64,000 nt of DNA from Saprospiraceae bacterium (GTDB lineage Bacteria; Bacteroidota; Bacteroidia; Chitinophagales; Saprospiraceae): assembly GCA_016717655.1 (NCBI GenBank), contig JADKFC010000003.1, forward strand, positions 186,001 to 250,000, given 5' to 3'. Below the pieces are notes generated by a model. The model saw only the letters and a program-made list of their open reading frames with translations. It did no database searches and was not told the DNA's origin. Made by a program: the position numbers and the translations under genes. Positions 25,902-39,400 of the stretch are shown in pieces; position 1 is the stretch's first letter; each line of letters starts with the position of its first letter.

Positions 25902-28900
25902 ATGAGACAAAATCTACTTTTGTTTTTGTTTATGGTATTGGTATCTGTTGCAATGAATGCACAGAACACGGTTCAAGGAGTGGTCTTTGAAGATGAAAAT
26001 GCCAATGGTACTCGCGATGGTGGTGAAACTGGAGTGGTGGGAGTTGCCGTAACGTTGATCGATGATGCTACAGGCTTACCTGTATTTGCTCCGATTAATA
26101 CGATTGCAGGTGGCACTTTTTTATTTTCAGGAAACGTGCCAGATGGTACGTATTACCTGACCTTTAACTACAATGCTGTTAATCCAGATTACATTGTTAC
26201 CATTCAGGATGTGAGTGGTGCTAATACACAAGCTACGGATGTAGATGATGACAGTGATACAGATGTGGCAGCACCCCATGCTACACACCTGATCACCCTA
26301 GCAGGTGGCCAACTAGAAGAAAACATAGGCATGGGCTTATTCCTACCGGCCAGCATCAATGGTGAGGTATGGGAAGACCTCAATGGTGATGGTCTCGATG
26401 GTGGTGAACCCAACACGCCGGTTAACGTCAACGTTTCTCTACTCGACGCCAATACCCTGGCTTTGGTAGCCAATGATGCCAATGGCAATCCACTGACCAA
26501 CCCGGTTTCTACCAATAGCACCTATAGCTTTGACGATATCACCCCAGGTGATTACATTGTAGAGTTTTCAGAACCAGGTGGTCCCTACCCGGCAGGTCTT
26601 CACTTAACAAAGGTCGACGAAGCGGGTACACCCAATTCACAGACGGGTGATGTAGACGATGATAGCGATGCAGATCCCAATACTGGTCAGACCTTCAACA
26701 TTACACTCACCACAGATCAAACAGTAGATGGCATCGATGCCGGCTATTGGGTACCAGGTCAGGTAGGTGATTTTGTTTGGGAAGACCTCAACGGAAACGG
26801 CATTCAGGATGGCGGTGAGCCAGGCCTGGGTGGTATCCAGGTGGAACTACTCTTTGCTTCTGGTGGCGCAGCTCTTGATGCCAATGGCAACGCGTATCCA
26901 GCTCAGGTTACCGGTGGCGCAGGAGATTATTTATTTGATGAAATTCCACCGGGAGATTATAAAATAGCTTTTGAAGTCAATCCTGGGGGTAACTTTTATT
27001 TTACCCAACAAGATGCAGGTGGAGATGACAACATCGACAGCGATGCGGATGTAGCTACTGGGGAAACAGCAGATTTTAATATTCAATCCGGAGATCCTGA
27101 AGATCTATCCATTGATGCCGGTTACTATCAGAAGTGTACCATTGGTGATTTCACCTGGCATGATTTAAATGGTAATGGAATCCAGGATGGTGGTGAGCCG
27201 GATATCGATGTGGACATAGAAATAACAGACATTGCTACCGGTGGTAATCCATTGTTTGAAGTAGATGGCACAACCCCTTACAATGGTACCATTACTTCCT
27301 CAGGTGGAAATTATATTTTTGATAACCTACCTCCGGGCACCTATAAATTAACATTTACTGCCCCAACTGATTATTACATAACCTTACAAAATATTGGAAG
27401 CGGTGCAACCGATTCAGATCCTGACAGGCTGACCGGGATGACTGTCAACCTAACTTGTAATTCAGGCGATGTAATAGAAGATATCGATGCCGGATTTTTC
27501 ACCAAATGTTCCATAGCTGACTTTACATGGGAAGACTTGAATGGAGATGGTTCTCAGGGTGGTGAGCCAGGTTTAGGAGGTGTTCAAATTGAAATTATTG
27601 ATGTAGCCACTGGAAACCCGCCAACATTAAAAGCGGATGGTACACCGTTTGTATTATCAAATATCACTAGTGGTGGAGGTGGAAACTATATTTCGATGAT
27701 CTCCCTCCTGGTGAGTATAAACTTACTTTTACTTCTCCGCCATCTCCTATGTATTATCCAACAGAGCCAGATGCTACAACTGATGACAAGGATTCTGATG
27801 TGGACGTAATGAGTGGCATGACTGTAAACATTACCTGTAATTCTGATGATATTATTGAAGACATAGATGCTGGTTTCTTTGAAGCCGGCAGCATCGAAGG
27901 TCTGGCCTGGCATGATTCCAACGGAAATGGTATTTATGACGGTGTAGAACCCTTATTGGATGGGGTAACCTTTACCCTCATCAATACAATAGGTCCAAGT
28001 AATGACGTAATGGGCAACCCATTGACACCTCAGGTTTCTGCAGGAGGATTTTATAACTTTTCCAACCTCAGGCCGGGTATTTATACCATGACCTCAGCCT
28101 TCCCGGGTTGGATACCAACAGCAGACAACGTTACAGGAGCACCCGATGACAATCCAGATGCTACTGACGACAGCGACTTTGATGCAGGGGGTAACCTGGT
28201 AAATGATATTCAACTGAGATCAGGCGATAATATAAACGGCAGAAGTGCTGGTTATTATAAATTGATTACAGTTGGAGGTACTATATGGGGTGAAGAAGAT
28301 GGCGGCAATTCTATGCTTGATCCTGGTGAAACCGGAGGTAACGCTGTGGTGGTAGAACTATATGATGCTGCTGGAACTTTGGTAGCAACAACCACAGCAG
28401 ATGCCAATGGAAATTATCAATTTACAGATGTAGTTCCAGGAGATTACAAAGTAGTAATTGCATCATCCAATTTTGACTCTGGGGGTCCATTATATGGTCT
28501 GATTTCATGCGATGGTCAGGGAGCCGATGATGATACTGACAATGATGATAATGGAGAAGGAGGGGCCAATGGGGTTGAATCAGTGTCTTTGCAGTTATAC
28601 TGTGGAACAGAACCTGGCAACATGGGTGTTGAAAACTTTACCATCGATTTTTGCTTTACCGCAGATTGTGGCCTTCCAAATCCACTGGCAGCAGCTTTGT
28701 GTGAAGATGCAGATACCATTTGTGACCTTGCATTACTTGAAATTTTCTGTAGCAGGATGCCAACTGCCTTATCAGTAGGTAGTGTGCCCAATCCATTGTG
28801 TAATGGACAAGGAGCACCCCACAATATGTCATGGTTTGCTTTTGTAGCTGGTTCCGGTAACTATACTTTGGTAGTAGAACCATTTGCTTGTGCAGGTGGA

Positions 28901-31900
28901 CAGAACGGTGCTCAGCTGGGTGTATATGAAGATTGTACCTTTACCACTTCGGTGTATTGTCAGGCCCAACCGTGTGTCACGGGGCCCCAGTTTATACCGA
29001 GTACGTTGTTTACGCCGGGGCAAGTCTACTTCTTCTGGATGGATGGTTGTTCTGCCAGTGTGTGCAGTTACGATATCGAAATCCAGGGCGACTTCCAGCA
29101 ATTCCAAATACCTGAAATTGTAGATATTGAGTGTACTTCAACTTTTGGACGTTGTGATACCATTTGTCCCAACAACACCATCACCTTTGATGCAAGAGAT
29201 GCTTATGATGATCTGACTGCCAAATTTGACTGGAGAATTATTGCACCGGATGGAACAGAAACATTTTTCTCAACTGTTGACAGATTCCTAACCTATACCT
29301 TTACAGAATTGGGAGACTATACAGTAGAACTTATCAACATCGATGTTAAATGTTCACTGCCTATCAATCCTTATCAAATCGAAGTGGTGGTAGCTAACCC
29401 AGCAGACGAAGATTTTGGTACATGGCCTGTTTGTGAAAATCTTTTGGATGTGGGATGGCTTGGGCCAAACGTAATCTATGATACCAATATCAGTGACCCC
29501 AATGGTGACGGCCTTAGCGGCTGGCAAGCAGGAGATATTTCAGCCCCAGGTACTATAACCAGAGATGTTGTAACTTCAGTTGGTTGCGAGTTTGAGCAAA
29601 CCGTCAATGTGATTAAATTATTAAATTCAGTTCCAGTTGATTTGGACACCTTCCTATGTCCTGGAGAATTTATTGAAGTGGGTCCTGTAACTTATGACAT
29701 TGAAGTTTGGCCGGCTGAACAGGTATTCTTAACAAATGTAGCTGGTTGCGATAGTTTGGTAAATGTTGCTGTTTTATTTTTAGGCATCGATGGTGAAGTG
29801 GTTGATGTAGGTTGTGTTAGTGGAGGTTATCAGAACCAGTTCAATCAAGGCAACAACCCTTTCATTCCGCCCGCTTACAATAATTTCTTCTTTGAATATG
29901 AATATATATGGCAAGATGAAAATGGCAATGTAATTGATGACGGCGATCCCGATTTTGATCAAAGAACCTTGCTGGTACCTTATAGTGGAACATTTACTGT
30001 TACTGTGGTACAGATGTTTGAGAACTCAACTTGTATGATACCAATGCCTCCAATCACGGTTGATCTTGCAGGACTGGCTCCTGCTCAGGTTACACAGGAT
30101 AGTCCTTGGGGAACACTATTGTGTGAAGACAATGCTACCTTTACCTATACTTTAGACACACCAATTGATCCTGCTGATATCTTGAATTATATCTGGACAT
30201 ATCCTAATAATGTTTCAGTAATTGGTCAAAACGATACTTCAAGTATAACCATCAACTGGGCTGGTACAACAGGAGGTAAGATTTGTGCCTCTATACAAAC
30301 AGTATGTGGCATCAGCCCTCCACTTTGTGATACAGTAGATATTGTGCCAATTCCTGTTGCAGCCTTACCTTTAGTACCGAGAATATGTGTGGATAGCCTG
30401 ACTTCCATTACAGCTACCGGTAATAGTTTGCCTGGTTACCAGTACAATTGGAATTTTGATGGTGGTACTTTAGTAACCAATCCGGCGACTGGCCCAGGAC
30501 CACATCAGATTTCCTGGGGAAGCGCAGGCATTAAAGATGTTGAACTCACCATTGGCGTACAGGCATGTACCTCCAACCTAGCATCTACACAGGTAGAAGT
30601 TGTGGCTCCGGTTCCGGCTCCAATCGTTGACTGTTCCGGCTCTCTGGGTCAGATTCAGTTTACCTGGCCAAGCCCAGTGGGTTCAACTGGCTTTGATGTT
30701 CAGGTTGTTAATGGACCTACTGGTGTGCTTAATGGCAATACCTATACAGTAACTGTTCCTGCCAACCAGATTGTACAGGTAGATATCATCCTCACCACAA
30801 CCACTTCCAGCCCATGTGGAAGTCTGGTCAGTTTGAGTGGCTGTTCATCTCAGGATTGTACACCTCCTTCAGTTTCAATTGAGCCGGTTGCTGATATTTG
30901 CCTTACTGCCAACACACAGCCAATCAATCTTACAACTACCATTGTAGGTACAACTGGAGGCACAAGTGTTCTCAGGTCCGGGTATTACAGATACTGCCAA
31001 TGGGGTCTTTGATCCTAAGCAAGCCAATTTAGGAGCTAATACATTACGCTTCAATACACAGATCCCAACAATTGTAGGGACAATGCAACTCAGATCATCA
31101 ATGTCTACGAAACGCCTACAGCTGATTTCACAGTGGATAAAGGCACCATTTGCATTGATAGCTTTGTGGTGGTTGAGTACAATGGCTCTATTACCTCTGG
31201 TGGTTCATTCGACTGGAATTTTGGCAATGATGTGGTTTCTCCGGGCAACGGAACAGGACCGTTCAATATTAGATGGTCAAATCCAGGAAATAAAACCATA
31301 AGTTTGGTAGCGAGCAAAAATGGCTGTTCTTCACAACCATTTACTGTAAACACAGTAGTCGAGCCAAGGGTAGCCCCTGTTGATATTGAATGTATAGATC
31401 AGAAAGCAACTGAAATTACAGTAGGTTGGAATAGTATATCTAATATTGATGACTATACTCTTTATATAAACGGTACCCCTGTAACAAATACAACCAGTTT
31501 AACATACAACTTAACCGGCTTAATGCCCAATGACAGAGTATTTTTTGAATTGGTTGCCAATAGCAACAATGCTTGTCCTGGTACGAGAGATACCATTACT
31601 TGTATTGCAGAATTGTGTCCGGATATTTTCATCGACTTGAGTGTAGGTGATACTACTATTTGTTTGAACTCCAATGCCCAACCATTTGCCATAGACGCCG
31701 TTGTAACAGGAGGTCTGGGCACTGGTACAGGTGTGCAAACATGGAGTGGCAGAGGAATTGATGCCAATGGCATTTTTGATCCGGTTGCGGCAGGTCCTAG
31801 CACAGGCCTGGGCCATAAAATCACCCTTAAATTTACAGAAGGCACTTGCGAGGAAGAGTTTAGTATTAACATCAGAGTATTGGCTCAGCCAAAATCAACT

Positions 31901-33409
31901 TTCTCCGCTCCTGATACCATCTGTGTGTTGGATGACCTCAATATCACTTATTCAGGTACTCCGGGACTGCCACTGGATTGGAAGACTCCAAACGGAGTTA
32001 CCATTACCCAGCAAAGTGCCACACGGTACTCTACTAAGTTTGCGAGTGAAGGTGTTTATACCATTGGATTGATCGTAGGCAATGCCATTTGTTTGTCGGA
32101 ACTTACAGAGCACAAAGTGAAAGTAGATCCTGAATTGGATTTGGTTGAAATTTCTTGTGTTACTACTTTAAGTTCTGTTCAGTTTACTTGGAATGACATT
32201 GATTGTGCCACCAACTATCAGGTAATTGCCAATGGCGTAAATATTGGTACACAAAACAATTTACAATATCTGGCATCCAACTTGGCAGAAGGAACAAAGA
32301 TCACGCTTGAAGTTACACCTGTATCTGACTGCGCTTGTCCTGCTACTAAAGTGACCAAGCAGTGCGAGGCCCGTGCATGTCCGCCGGTAGTAATTGCGCT
32401 TAGCACTCCTCAGGATGAATTCTGTCAGGGAGATGTTACCTCTGCCTTCCAACTGGTCGCCAATGTGACAGGTTCTGTTGGAACAGGAAGTGGTTCCTGG
32501 TCTGGCACAGGCGTGAATGCCCAAGGAAGCTTTAATCCTCAAGGCCTTACCCCTGGTGTTTATACCTTAAAGTATAAATTTGCAGAAGAAGGTTGTGACT
32601 TTGAAGAAACCATTGATGTTACCATTTTTGAAAATCCAACTGTAACAGTGACTACAACCAGCCCTGATTGTTATCTCGACAATTTTGGTTCTGCCAATCA
32701 AGTGACTACAGGTGGAGATGGATCTTATACCTACAGATTAGATGGAAACGGCATCCAGTTATCAGATCTAGACAGGATTACTCCGGGCAGCCATATCTTG
32801 GTGGTCAATGACGGCAATGGATGTGATGCATCCACCAACTTTACCATCGGATCTGCCAATGAGCCATCTATTCAGGTATCTGGTCAGGCCGAAATCATCA
32901 AAGGTCAGGCAACATCACTGTCAGTAACCAACGGTCCAATTGTCGGGCAAGTTGATTCAATTGTGTGGACGAACCTGGCAGGTGAGGTTTTATGTGCAGC
33001 ACCAACATGTAGGGTAATCAATGTTACTCCTGAAGACAATGATACCTATTGTGCAAGGATATACTACAACGGTGGTTGCTACATTGAGGGATGTTTCTCT
33101 CTTACAGTGCGACCATTGATTGAGATAATTCTTCCCAACATCATTACCCTGGATGGCAGCAGCAATTCCAATTTCTTCATTCAGAATTATGCCAACATTG
33201 AAAAGGTGAAATCATTGAGCATCTTTGATAGATGGGGCAACCTGGTTTATACCAGATCTGAATATAAGCCAGCCCCAGGTGATTCTGGTTGGGATGGTAA
33301 GATAAACGGAAAAGATGTTGTTCCTGGTGTTTATGCTTATACCATTGATGTCTTGCTCACTGATGGCAAAGACTTAAAAATAAACGGAGATGTAACCGTT
33401 ATAAAGTAG
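25902..33409 (+). CDS. Giant SdrD_B-repeat surface protein with T9SS type B sorting domain, multiply frameshifted
   Basis: About 2,500 residues. After a signal peptide (LLLFLFMVLVSVAMNAQ) come seven Cna_B/SdrD_B-like domains, each with a D-N-G-x-x-D-x-G-E-P calcium-loop motif (near 26000, 26380, 26790, 27165, 27535, 27915 and 28310). These are followed by Cys-containing Ig/PKD-like modules and a gliding-motility-associated type B sorting domain (about 33118-33409: ILPNIITLDG, IFDRWGNLVY, GWDGKINGKDVVPGVYAY). Pieces are 25902-27809, 27749-31012, a short 30966-31301 frame, and the frame ending at 33409. Breaks: one T missing at 27691-27693, an indel near 30964-30967, and one base missing near 31056. 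In each case the protein continues in the new frame. Confidence 0.85.
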
Positions 33410-33430
33410 AAAACTTATAAGCTCTTGATG

Positions 33431-33461
33431 GGTCGGAGAATTGTATTCTCCGGCCTTTTTT
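33431..33461 (+). terminator. Intrinsic terminator of the SdrD_B gene
   Basis: GGTCGGAGAAT and ATTCTCCGGCC form an 11-bp stem (one G-T pair) around TGT, followed by six T. It lies 21 bp after the stop. Confidence 0.9.
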
Positions 33462-33483
33462 ATTTTTGTCCGGTATCAATGTT

Positions 33484-33491
33484 TATCTTTG
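33484..33491 (+). promoter_or_regulatory. Putative promoter of the LolE-like gene, TATCTTTG
   Basis: An exact TAnnTTTG lies 16 bp before the TTG start at 33508. TTTG at 33465-33468, inside the terminator tail, may act as the -33 element with a short 15-bp spacer. Confidence 0.45.
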
Positions 33492-33507
33492 TCGTTAATT
33501 CATTATT

Positions 33508-34722
33508 TTGAAACTGATATTTTCAATAGCCTGGAGGTACCTGATCGGCAAAAAAAGCACCCAAGCCATCAATCTCATTACTTTTATTTCAATGCTCGGG
33601 CTAACTGTAGGCACCGCAGCCTTGCTGTTGATTCTTTCTGTTTTCAACGGTTTTGAAGATTTGATCTCGAAATTGATGAATGCTTATAATCCGGATCTAA
33701 AAGTGGTGGCTGCGGAAGGGCTTTTTTTGGAACTTGATTCTACCCAATTGGCAAGAGTAGGCAGCATTCCAGGCATTAAACAATGGTCAGAAAGCCTTGA
33801 AACGGTCGTTTTGTTTGACTATGACGGATCTCAGGAAGCAGGAATAGTAAAAGGGGTTGACAATAACTATAGAAAGGTAACCAATATTGATTCTACCATT
33901 GTTAGGGGTGAATATGTTACGACTCAGGGTAATACCAATTTCGCTATTTTGGGGTCGGGCATGTTTAATAAGTTATCTATTAATCCATCAGATCCACTGA
34001 CCCCGGTTATGGCTTATGCGGCCCTAAAATCAAAAGGACCACTTTCTAAAGATTATGCAACACTAGAGTTATATCCTGCGGGTGTATTTACGGTTGGCAG
34101 TGAAGAAGACATGCAATATGTGCTGACAGACATACAGGCAGTTAGAGAACTGATACAACGTCCCACAGCTACAAGTTCCCTCGAGATTGATCTTGAAGAG
34201 CAGGCAGATGTAAAAGGGATCAGAGCTGCATTGGTTTCCTTATTGGGCCAACAAATTACCATCAAAGACAGGTACGAGCAAGACGAAGCCTTTTTGCGCA
34301 TTATGAATATTGAAAAATGGATTGCTTATCTGATTGCCTGTCTTACCCTGGGCCTCATTTCATTTAACCTGATTGGAGCGTTGTGGATGATAGTTTTAGA
34401 GAAAAAAAGGGATATTTCAGTATTAAAGTCTATGGGCTTTACCAACCCCTTGGTAAGAAAGCTGGTCATGCAGTTGGGTATCCTGATTGGAATCATGGGT
34501 CTGGGATTTGGTCTTATGTTGGCATCCGTCCTTTATTGGTTGCAAAAAAATTATGATTTGGTAGAAGTTCCTCCCGGTTTTATGATAGATGCCTATCCGA
34601 TTGCATTCAGGTGGCAGGATTTTGTGTTGGTTTCTTTTACGGTCGTTTTTTTGGCCTGGATAGCATCCGTTCTGCCCGCTTACAGAGCTTCGAGGATTTC
34701 TGCTTTTGTACGCCACGAATAG
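33508..34722 (+). CDS. FtsX/LolC/E-type lipoprotein-releasing ABC permease
   Basis: The 404-residue protein starts with an N-terminal membrane helix after SIAWRYLIGKKSTQAINLIT, then a large periplasmic domain (about residues 45-260) and three C-terminal helices with the FtsX hallmark EKKRDISVLKSMGF, ending in PAYRASRISAFV. LolC/E-family permeases, with the ATPase LolD, release lipoproteins from the inner membrane. No ATPase gene is adjacent. It starts with TTG; no ATG is available before the first helix. Downstream purS has its own candidate promoter. Confidence 0.87.
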   Translation: MKLIFSIAWRYLIGKKSTQAINLITFISMLGLTVGTAALLLILSVFNGFEDLISKLMNAYNPDLKVVAAEGLFLELDSTQLARVGSIPGIKQWSESLETVVLFDYDGSQEAGIVKGVDNNYRKVTNIDSTIVRGEYVTTQGNTNFAILGSGMFNKLSINPSDPLTPVMAYAALKSKGPLSKDYATLELYPAGVFTVGSEEDMQYVLTDIQAVRELIQRPTATSSLEIDLEEQADVKGIRAALVSLLGQQITIKDRYEQDEAFLRIMNIEKWIAYLIACLTLGLISFNLIGALWMIVLEKKRDISVLKSMGFTNPLVRKLVMQLGILIGIMGLGFGLMLASVLYWLQKNYDLVEVPPGFMIDAYPIAFRWQDFVLVSFTVVFLAWIASVLPAYRASRISAFVRHE

Positions 34723-34745
34723 ACGGCAAAAAACCTAACTTTTCT

Positions 34746-34753
34746 TAACTTTG
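34746..34753 (+). promoter_or_regulatory. Putative purS promoter, TAACTTTG
   Basis: An exact TAnnTTTG lies 40 bp before the purS ATG. No TTG is seen at -33. Confidence 0.4.
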
Positions 34754-34793
34754 CCCCGGCAAACCCATTCATTAAGCCTTTTATATTAAACAG

Positions 34794-35045
34794 ATGAAAT
34801 TTATTGCAGAAATAGACGTAATGCCCCATAAAGAATTGTTGGATCCTCAGGGTAAAACGGTTGGAAAAAATATGGACCACATTGGTATCGAAGGTGTTAA
34901 AGATGTGAGGATTGGCAAACACATTCAAATGGTATTGGATTGTGTGGATGAGGCGAAGGCAAAGGAAGAAGTAGAAAAGGCTTGCCAAAAAATCCTGACC
35001 AACCCCATCATGGAGTCCTACACCTATGTTTTGACCCTTCAATAA
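34794..35045 (+). CDS. purS: Phosphoribosylformylglycinamidine synthase subunit PurS
   Basis: The 83-residue protein has the PurS fold pattern: an early VMPHKELLDPQGKTV, a central GIEGVKDVRIGKHIQM and a C-terminal NPIMESYTYVL. PurS helps PurQ deliver ammonia to PurL in step four of purine synthesis. No purL or purQ is nearby; the gene is followed directly by rsmI with one base between stop and start. Length is normal. Confidence 0.9.
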   Translation: MKFIAEIDVMPHKELLDPQGKTVGKNMDHIGIEGVKDVRIGKHIQMVLDCVDEAKAKEEVEKACQKILTNPIMESYTYVLTLQ

Positions 35046-35046
35046 T

Positions 35047-35712
35047 ATGTTATATCTCGTCCCAACACCCATAGGCAACCTTGAGGACATCACCCTGAGA
35101 GCCATTAAGGTGTTGAACGAAGTGGATCTTATTCTCGCTGAAGATACTCGTACCAGCGGTGTTTTGCTCAAACATCTGAATGTAAAAACGGATCTCAAAC
35201 CTTATCATGCGTTTAATGAACACAAGGTGGTTGAGCAAGTTGTAGCTATGCTTTCTCAAGGGAGTAAAATTGCGCTTATTTCAGATGCAGGTACACCTGG
35301 AATTTCAGATCCGGGGTTTTTATTGGTAAGAGCGTGTAGACAAAACCATTTACCTGTTACCTGTCTACCGGGAGCTGTGGCATTTGTACCAGCATTGGCA
35401 GCGTCTGGTCTGCCCTCAGATGCATTTTATTTTGAAGGATTTTTGCCCCATAAAAAGGGCAGGCAAACGGCTCTGAAAAGACTTGCAAGCCTCGATTGTA
35501 CTTTTATTTTGTATGAATCCCCTCATCGTATCGTCAGGTGTCTTGAGGAGCTGGCTACTTTTTGTGGCCCGGAGAGAAATGCAAGTGTAGCACGGGAAAT
35601 CAGTAAAATGTTTGAAGAACAGCTGACTGCCCCTCTGGCAGAATTGATTGCCCATTTTCAAGCTCACCCCCCAAAAAGTGAATTTGTGGTTGTGGTTGAA
35701 GGCCTTTCCTGA
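35047..35712 (+). CDS. rsmI: 16S rRNA (cytidine1402-2'-O)-methyltransferase
   Basis: The 221-residue tetrapyrrole-methylase-fold enzyme has the family N-terminus LYLVPTPIGNLEDITLRA, then LAEDTRTS, ISDAGTPGISDPG and ESPHRI, all conserved in RsmI. It methylates the 2'-OH of C1402 in the ribosomal P site. It is slightly shorter than many homologues at the C-terminus. It starts one base after purS, and the DUF1460 gene follows one base after its stop, so the three are probably co-transcribed. Confidence 0.95.
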   Translation: MLYLVPTPIGNLEDITLRAIKVLNEVDLILAEDTRTSGVLLKHLNVKTDLKPYHAFNEHKVVEQVVAMLSQGSKIALISDAGTPGISDPGFLLVRACRQNHLPVTCLPGAVAFVPALAASGLPSDAFYFEGFLPHKKGRQTALKRLASLDCTFILYESPHRIVRCLEELATFCGPERNASVAREISKMFEEQLTAPLAELIAHFQAHPPKSEFVVVVEGLS

Positions 35713-35713
35713 T

Positions 35714-36478
35714 ATGTCAATGATGGTAAAAAGTATACGGGTATATTTTTTCATATTAATGGCCCTGCCTTTATGTTCCGGACAATCGGCGGTCAATGAT
35801 CGCCTGGTGAGGTCAGGAATGAAATTCCTGGGTAAGCCTTATCGCTCCGGCACTATTGAAAGTGTTGATTTTGAGAAATGTATTATCCAAAATCTTTCTT
35901 TTGATTGCTATACCTTTGTAGAAAGAGCGCTTGCAGAAACTTTGGACCCAACACACCTGGAGGAAAAAATCCTTAAGCTGAGATATAGGGAGGGCAAGGT
36001 AGAAGGCTATTGCTCTCGTCTACATTATTTGTCTGATTGGCTGCTCACACAAATTAAAAACAATGTTTTTCAAGATGTCACATCCGGCATGCCGGGGGCT
36101 ACTGAGTTATTTTTTCAATTAAATTTTATGTCTAAACACCCACAGCTTTATCCTGCCATGCAGCGAGACAGGTGTTTGGATGAAATGAAAGAGATTGAAA
36201 CGCAAGTTTCTAAAAAGAAATTCTATTTTATTCCGAAATCCACCCTGGATCCTGCTTTACAGTATATCAAAAATGGTGATCTAATTGCCATTACCACCCA
36301 CAAGAAAGGACTGGATTTCAGCCATGTTGGAATTGCGGTAATAAAAAATGGAGTGCCCTATTTGTTGCATGCATCAAGCGATCAAAAAAAAGTGACCATC
36401 AGTAAACGAAGTTTAAAAGAGTACTTAAATAGAAATAATTTGCAAACAGGAATTTCTGTTTTCAGATTAGTTCCTTAG
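35714..36478 (+). CDS. DUF1460 protein (NlpC/amidase-like, secreted)
   Basis: About 254 residues. ATG 35714 gives a signal peptide (RVYFFILMALPLCSGQS). The mature part has FDCYTFVERAL, with the Cys that acts as nucleophile in NlpC-type folds, and DFSHVGIAVI with the likely catalytic His, followed by LLHASS. DUF1460 proteins are N-acetylmuramoyl-L-alanine amidase-like, acting on peptidoglycan fragments. The longer open frame to 35648 lies inside rsmI and would hide the signal. Confidence 0.85.
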   Translation: MSMMVKSIRVYFFILMALPLCSGQSAVNDRLVRSGMKFLGKPYRSGTIESVDFEKCIIQNLSFDCYTFVERALAETLDPTHLEEKILKLRYREGKVEGYCSRLHYLSDWLLTQIKNNVFQDVTSGMPGATELFFQLNFMSKHPQLYPAMQRDRCLDEMKEIETQVSKKKFYFIPKSTLDPALQYIKNGDLIAITTHKKGLDFSHVGIAVIKNGVPYLLHASSDQKKVTISKRSLKEYLNRNNLQTGISVFRLVP

Positions 36479-36482
36479 TCAT

Positions 36483-39400
36483 TTATCTGAGTACGGTCAA
36501 ATCACCGGTAAAGAAAAACTCTTCTTCATTTTCAGGACAGAAAGCTTTGACAACATAGGTATAAACGCCACTTTCCAGGGGCCTTCCATTTAAATTGGCA
36601 TCCCAAATGGCATCGATATTTTCAGTTTGATACACGATATTCCCCCATCGGTCTCTGATGACTATGGATCTGAACTCTTCTGGATTGGCAGACTTGGTGA
36701 AAAACATCTTATTGTTTTCATTGCCATTCGAATACAGGATATTCGGTATATAGTAGCCTTCATCACTGCACTTGGTGAATAGGTTTATTAACAGCTGTTG
36801 TTCTGACGTACAGCCTGTGTTTTGATCAGTAGCTATTACCGTGTAGTTGATTGATTCTTCAATTTCTCTAATAATGGGTTCAGGGCAGGCACTGCAATTG
36901 AGGCCTTCAGTGGGTGTCCATTGATAAGTGTAGTTATTACCTGCACCTACCTCAGCCTTCACCACCACTTTTGAATTGAAATATAAGTCGTACCCCTTTT
37001 TCTTTTAAGGTATAAGCAATTCTGGGATGAACATAAACAAATACCGTTTCAGTATCTGGAATACACGTTGTACGGTTTCCTATTACCTGGATGTAAGCAC
37101 TTGAGTCGGGTAAAATTTCTATTTGTTTGCCTTTTGCTATCCGATGACCATCATAAACCCAACTATACTCATAGGCCAGGCCATCGGCACTCAACATCAC
37201 GGTTTCACCAGGACAAATGGTATCACCAATTGCCTCAATTTCTGCCTTGGTGATTACATCAATATAAAGTGAATCCTGGAGACTGCACTCATCAATGGTG
37301 CATTCCAAAGTGTAATATCCAGTTGCTTTGGGAGCTATTTGTGAATTGACTGCGTTGCCCAAAACATTTTGTTGATAGGTCCATTCTGCAGTACCAATGC
37401 CACTTCCCTGAAGTTTTACATTTTCTCCCAAGCAAATCTGAAGATCTGGCCCTGCATTGATGCTGTTTTGAGGTATTAAATTAACAGTTACTCTGTCTTC
37501 ATAAGGACAGCCATTAGCGGATTCAACTTTTACGGTATAAACGGTTTGAGTTTTGGGTGATACAACAAGAGTGTCACAACCAAGGCACAACTCTGTGTTA
37601 CCTTGTAACCACTGTGTAGTCTTCACACCTTGTACAAAGAGAAGGGTAGAACTATCCTGGCAAATAAACTTCTGCTGTACCAAAAAATCAGGGATCATAG
37701 CTTCTACTTCAACATACAGTGAATCTTTGCCTGAACAACCATAAACGTTATAAGCAGTGGCCGTATAATAGCCGCTGGTTTCAGGTGTAATGGTTACAAG
37801 CTGACAACTATCTACACAGCTTGCAACATTCATACCCTTCCATACATATATGTAATCCGGATTATGATTAAGTACCGATAGCTCGGCTTTGATTCCTTTG
37901 CAAAGTATGGTGTCCGAAATCATATCTACTTCCGGTGCAAATACGGGTGCTACTTTTACCAGGGTTGAATCTTCAGCAGTGCAGCCGTTGGAAGCCGTAT
38001 AACGTGAAATGTACAGGGTAGTATCTGCCGGAAATACTTTTGTTATCAGGCACCCCTGGCAAAGCGGGCCTGTCTTATCCTGCCACTGGTTGCTGCCAGT
38101 GAGCACATTGTTGATCAGAGTGATGTGTAACAAGGCACTGTCTCCCATACAAATGGTTGTATCCGGCCCGGCATTGATGCGATTATTGGGTAAGATTTCA
38201 ATATTTTGCTCAAGACTGGCAAAACAACCTTTTTCAGATGTGGTGGTAAGGCGCACAGGATGAGAACCACTTTTTTCAAAAGCATAAGAAGGCGCCGAAG
38301 CTGTAATCCTATTTTGTTCTATTTCCCATTCATTGGTTACGATGGTGCCACTTAAAAGTGTGCTGTTGTTTTGAAATTGTACAGCATTGTACTGACAGGA
38401 TGCGGGGTCCCATAAAAACCTGGGTTCGGGATTGGGATAAACACCGGCAAAACTATCGATGACCAGAGTATCTGAACAATTGTCAGTATGAGCTGTAAGG
38501 GTTAACTGATAAACACCATAAGCATTAAATACAGGCTCTATCAAATTGCCAGATAGTTGCAATGCATTGCCGTTGGCAAACAAATTCCATTCATAATAAG
38601 TAGCAGGCGAAGAAGTGGTAGATAGATTATTGATGCTTACTTTTGAAGGAAGACCGCACAAAGGATCCGTAACCGGATTTACTTTCAAATCAATGCTGTT
38701 AACGACTATGTCGTCATTGGTAAAGTTTCTTTTACAACCTGCATTGTCAGATATGATCAGCTTGGGCGAATAGATGCCGGGATTGAGATACTCAATCGTT
38801 TTTTCATCACTAATCTGAAGTAAAAGGGATGAGTCAATGATGCCATTTCCGTAATCCCAGTAGTAGCGATAATAATCATCTGAATTGGCAGTAAATTTTA
38901 CCCTTAGAGGGGTGCAATCATTTTCGATTTCATATTCAAAATTGCCACGTGGCCCCAATACCATGACGTAGTCATTAAAGGTAATGGTATCCTGACATAC
39001 GTTGGATCTGATGGCTATCAAAGTCACATCAAAGGTATCTGGCTCAAAATAAATATGGGAAGGATCACTAACAAAACTAACTCCACTCCCATCTCCAAAG
39101 TCCCACTGATAAGCAATCGCATTTGTAGATGCATTTGAAAAACGAGTTAGTAGTGGAGGACAAGTTTCAAACAGGGGATCACCACTGAATGCAGCTATAG
39201 GATTTTTTACATCAATCCACGCTGTTTCACAATGGGTGTTTTCACAACCTCTGATATCATAAAGGGTAAGACAAACATCATAAATTCCTTCGTTGTCATA
39301 CCGATGTCTGGATATGCCTGCCAATGATTCACCTCCATCACCAAAGGTCCATTTGTAGCCGCTGGTATTGTCATTGTTTCCCTGGGGCACAAAAAGAACC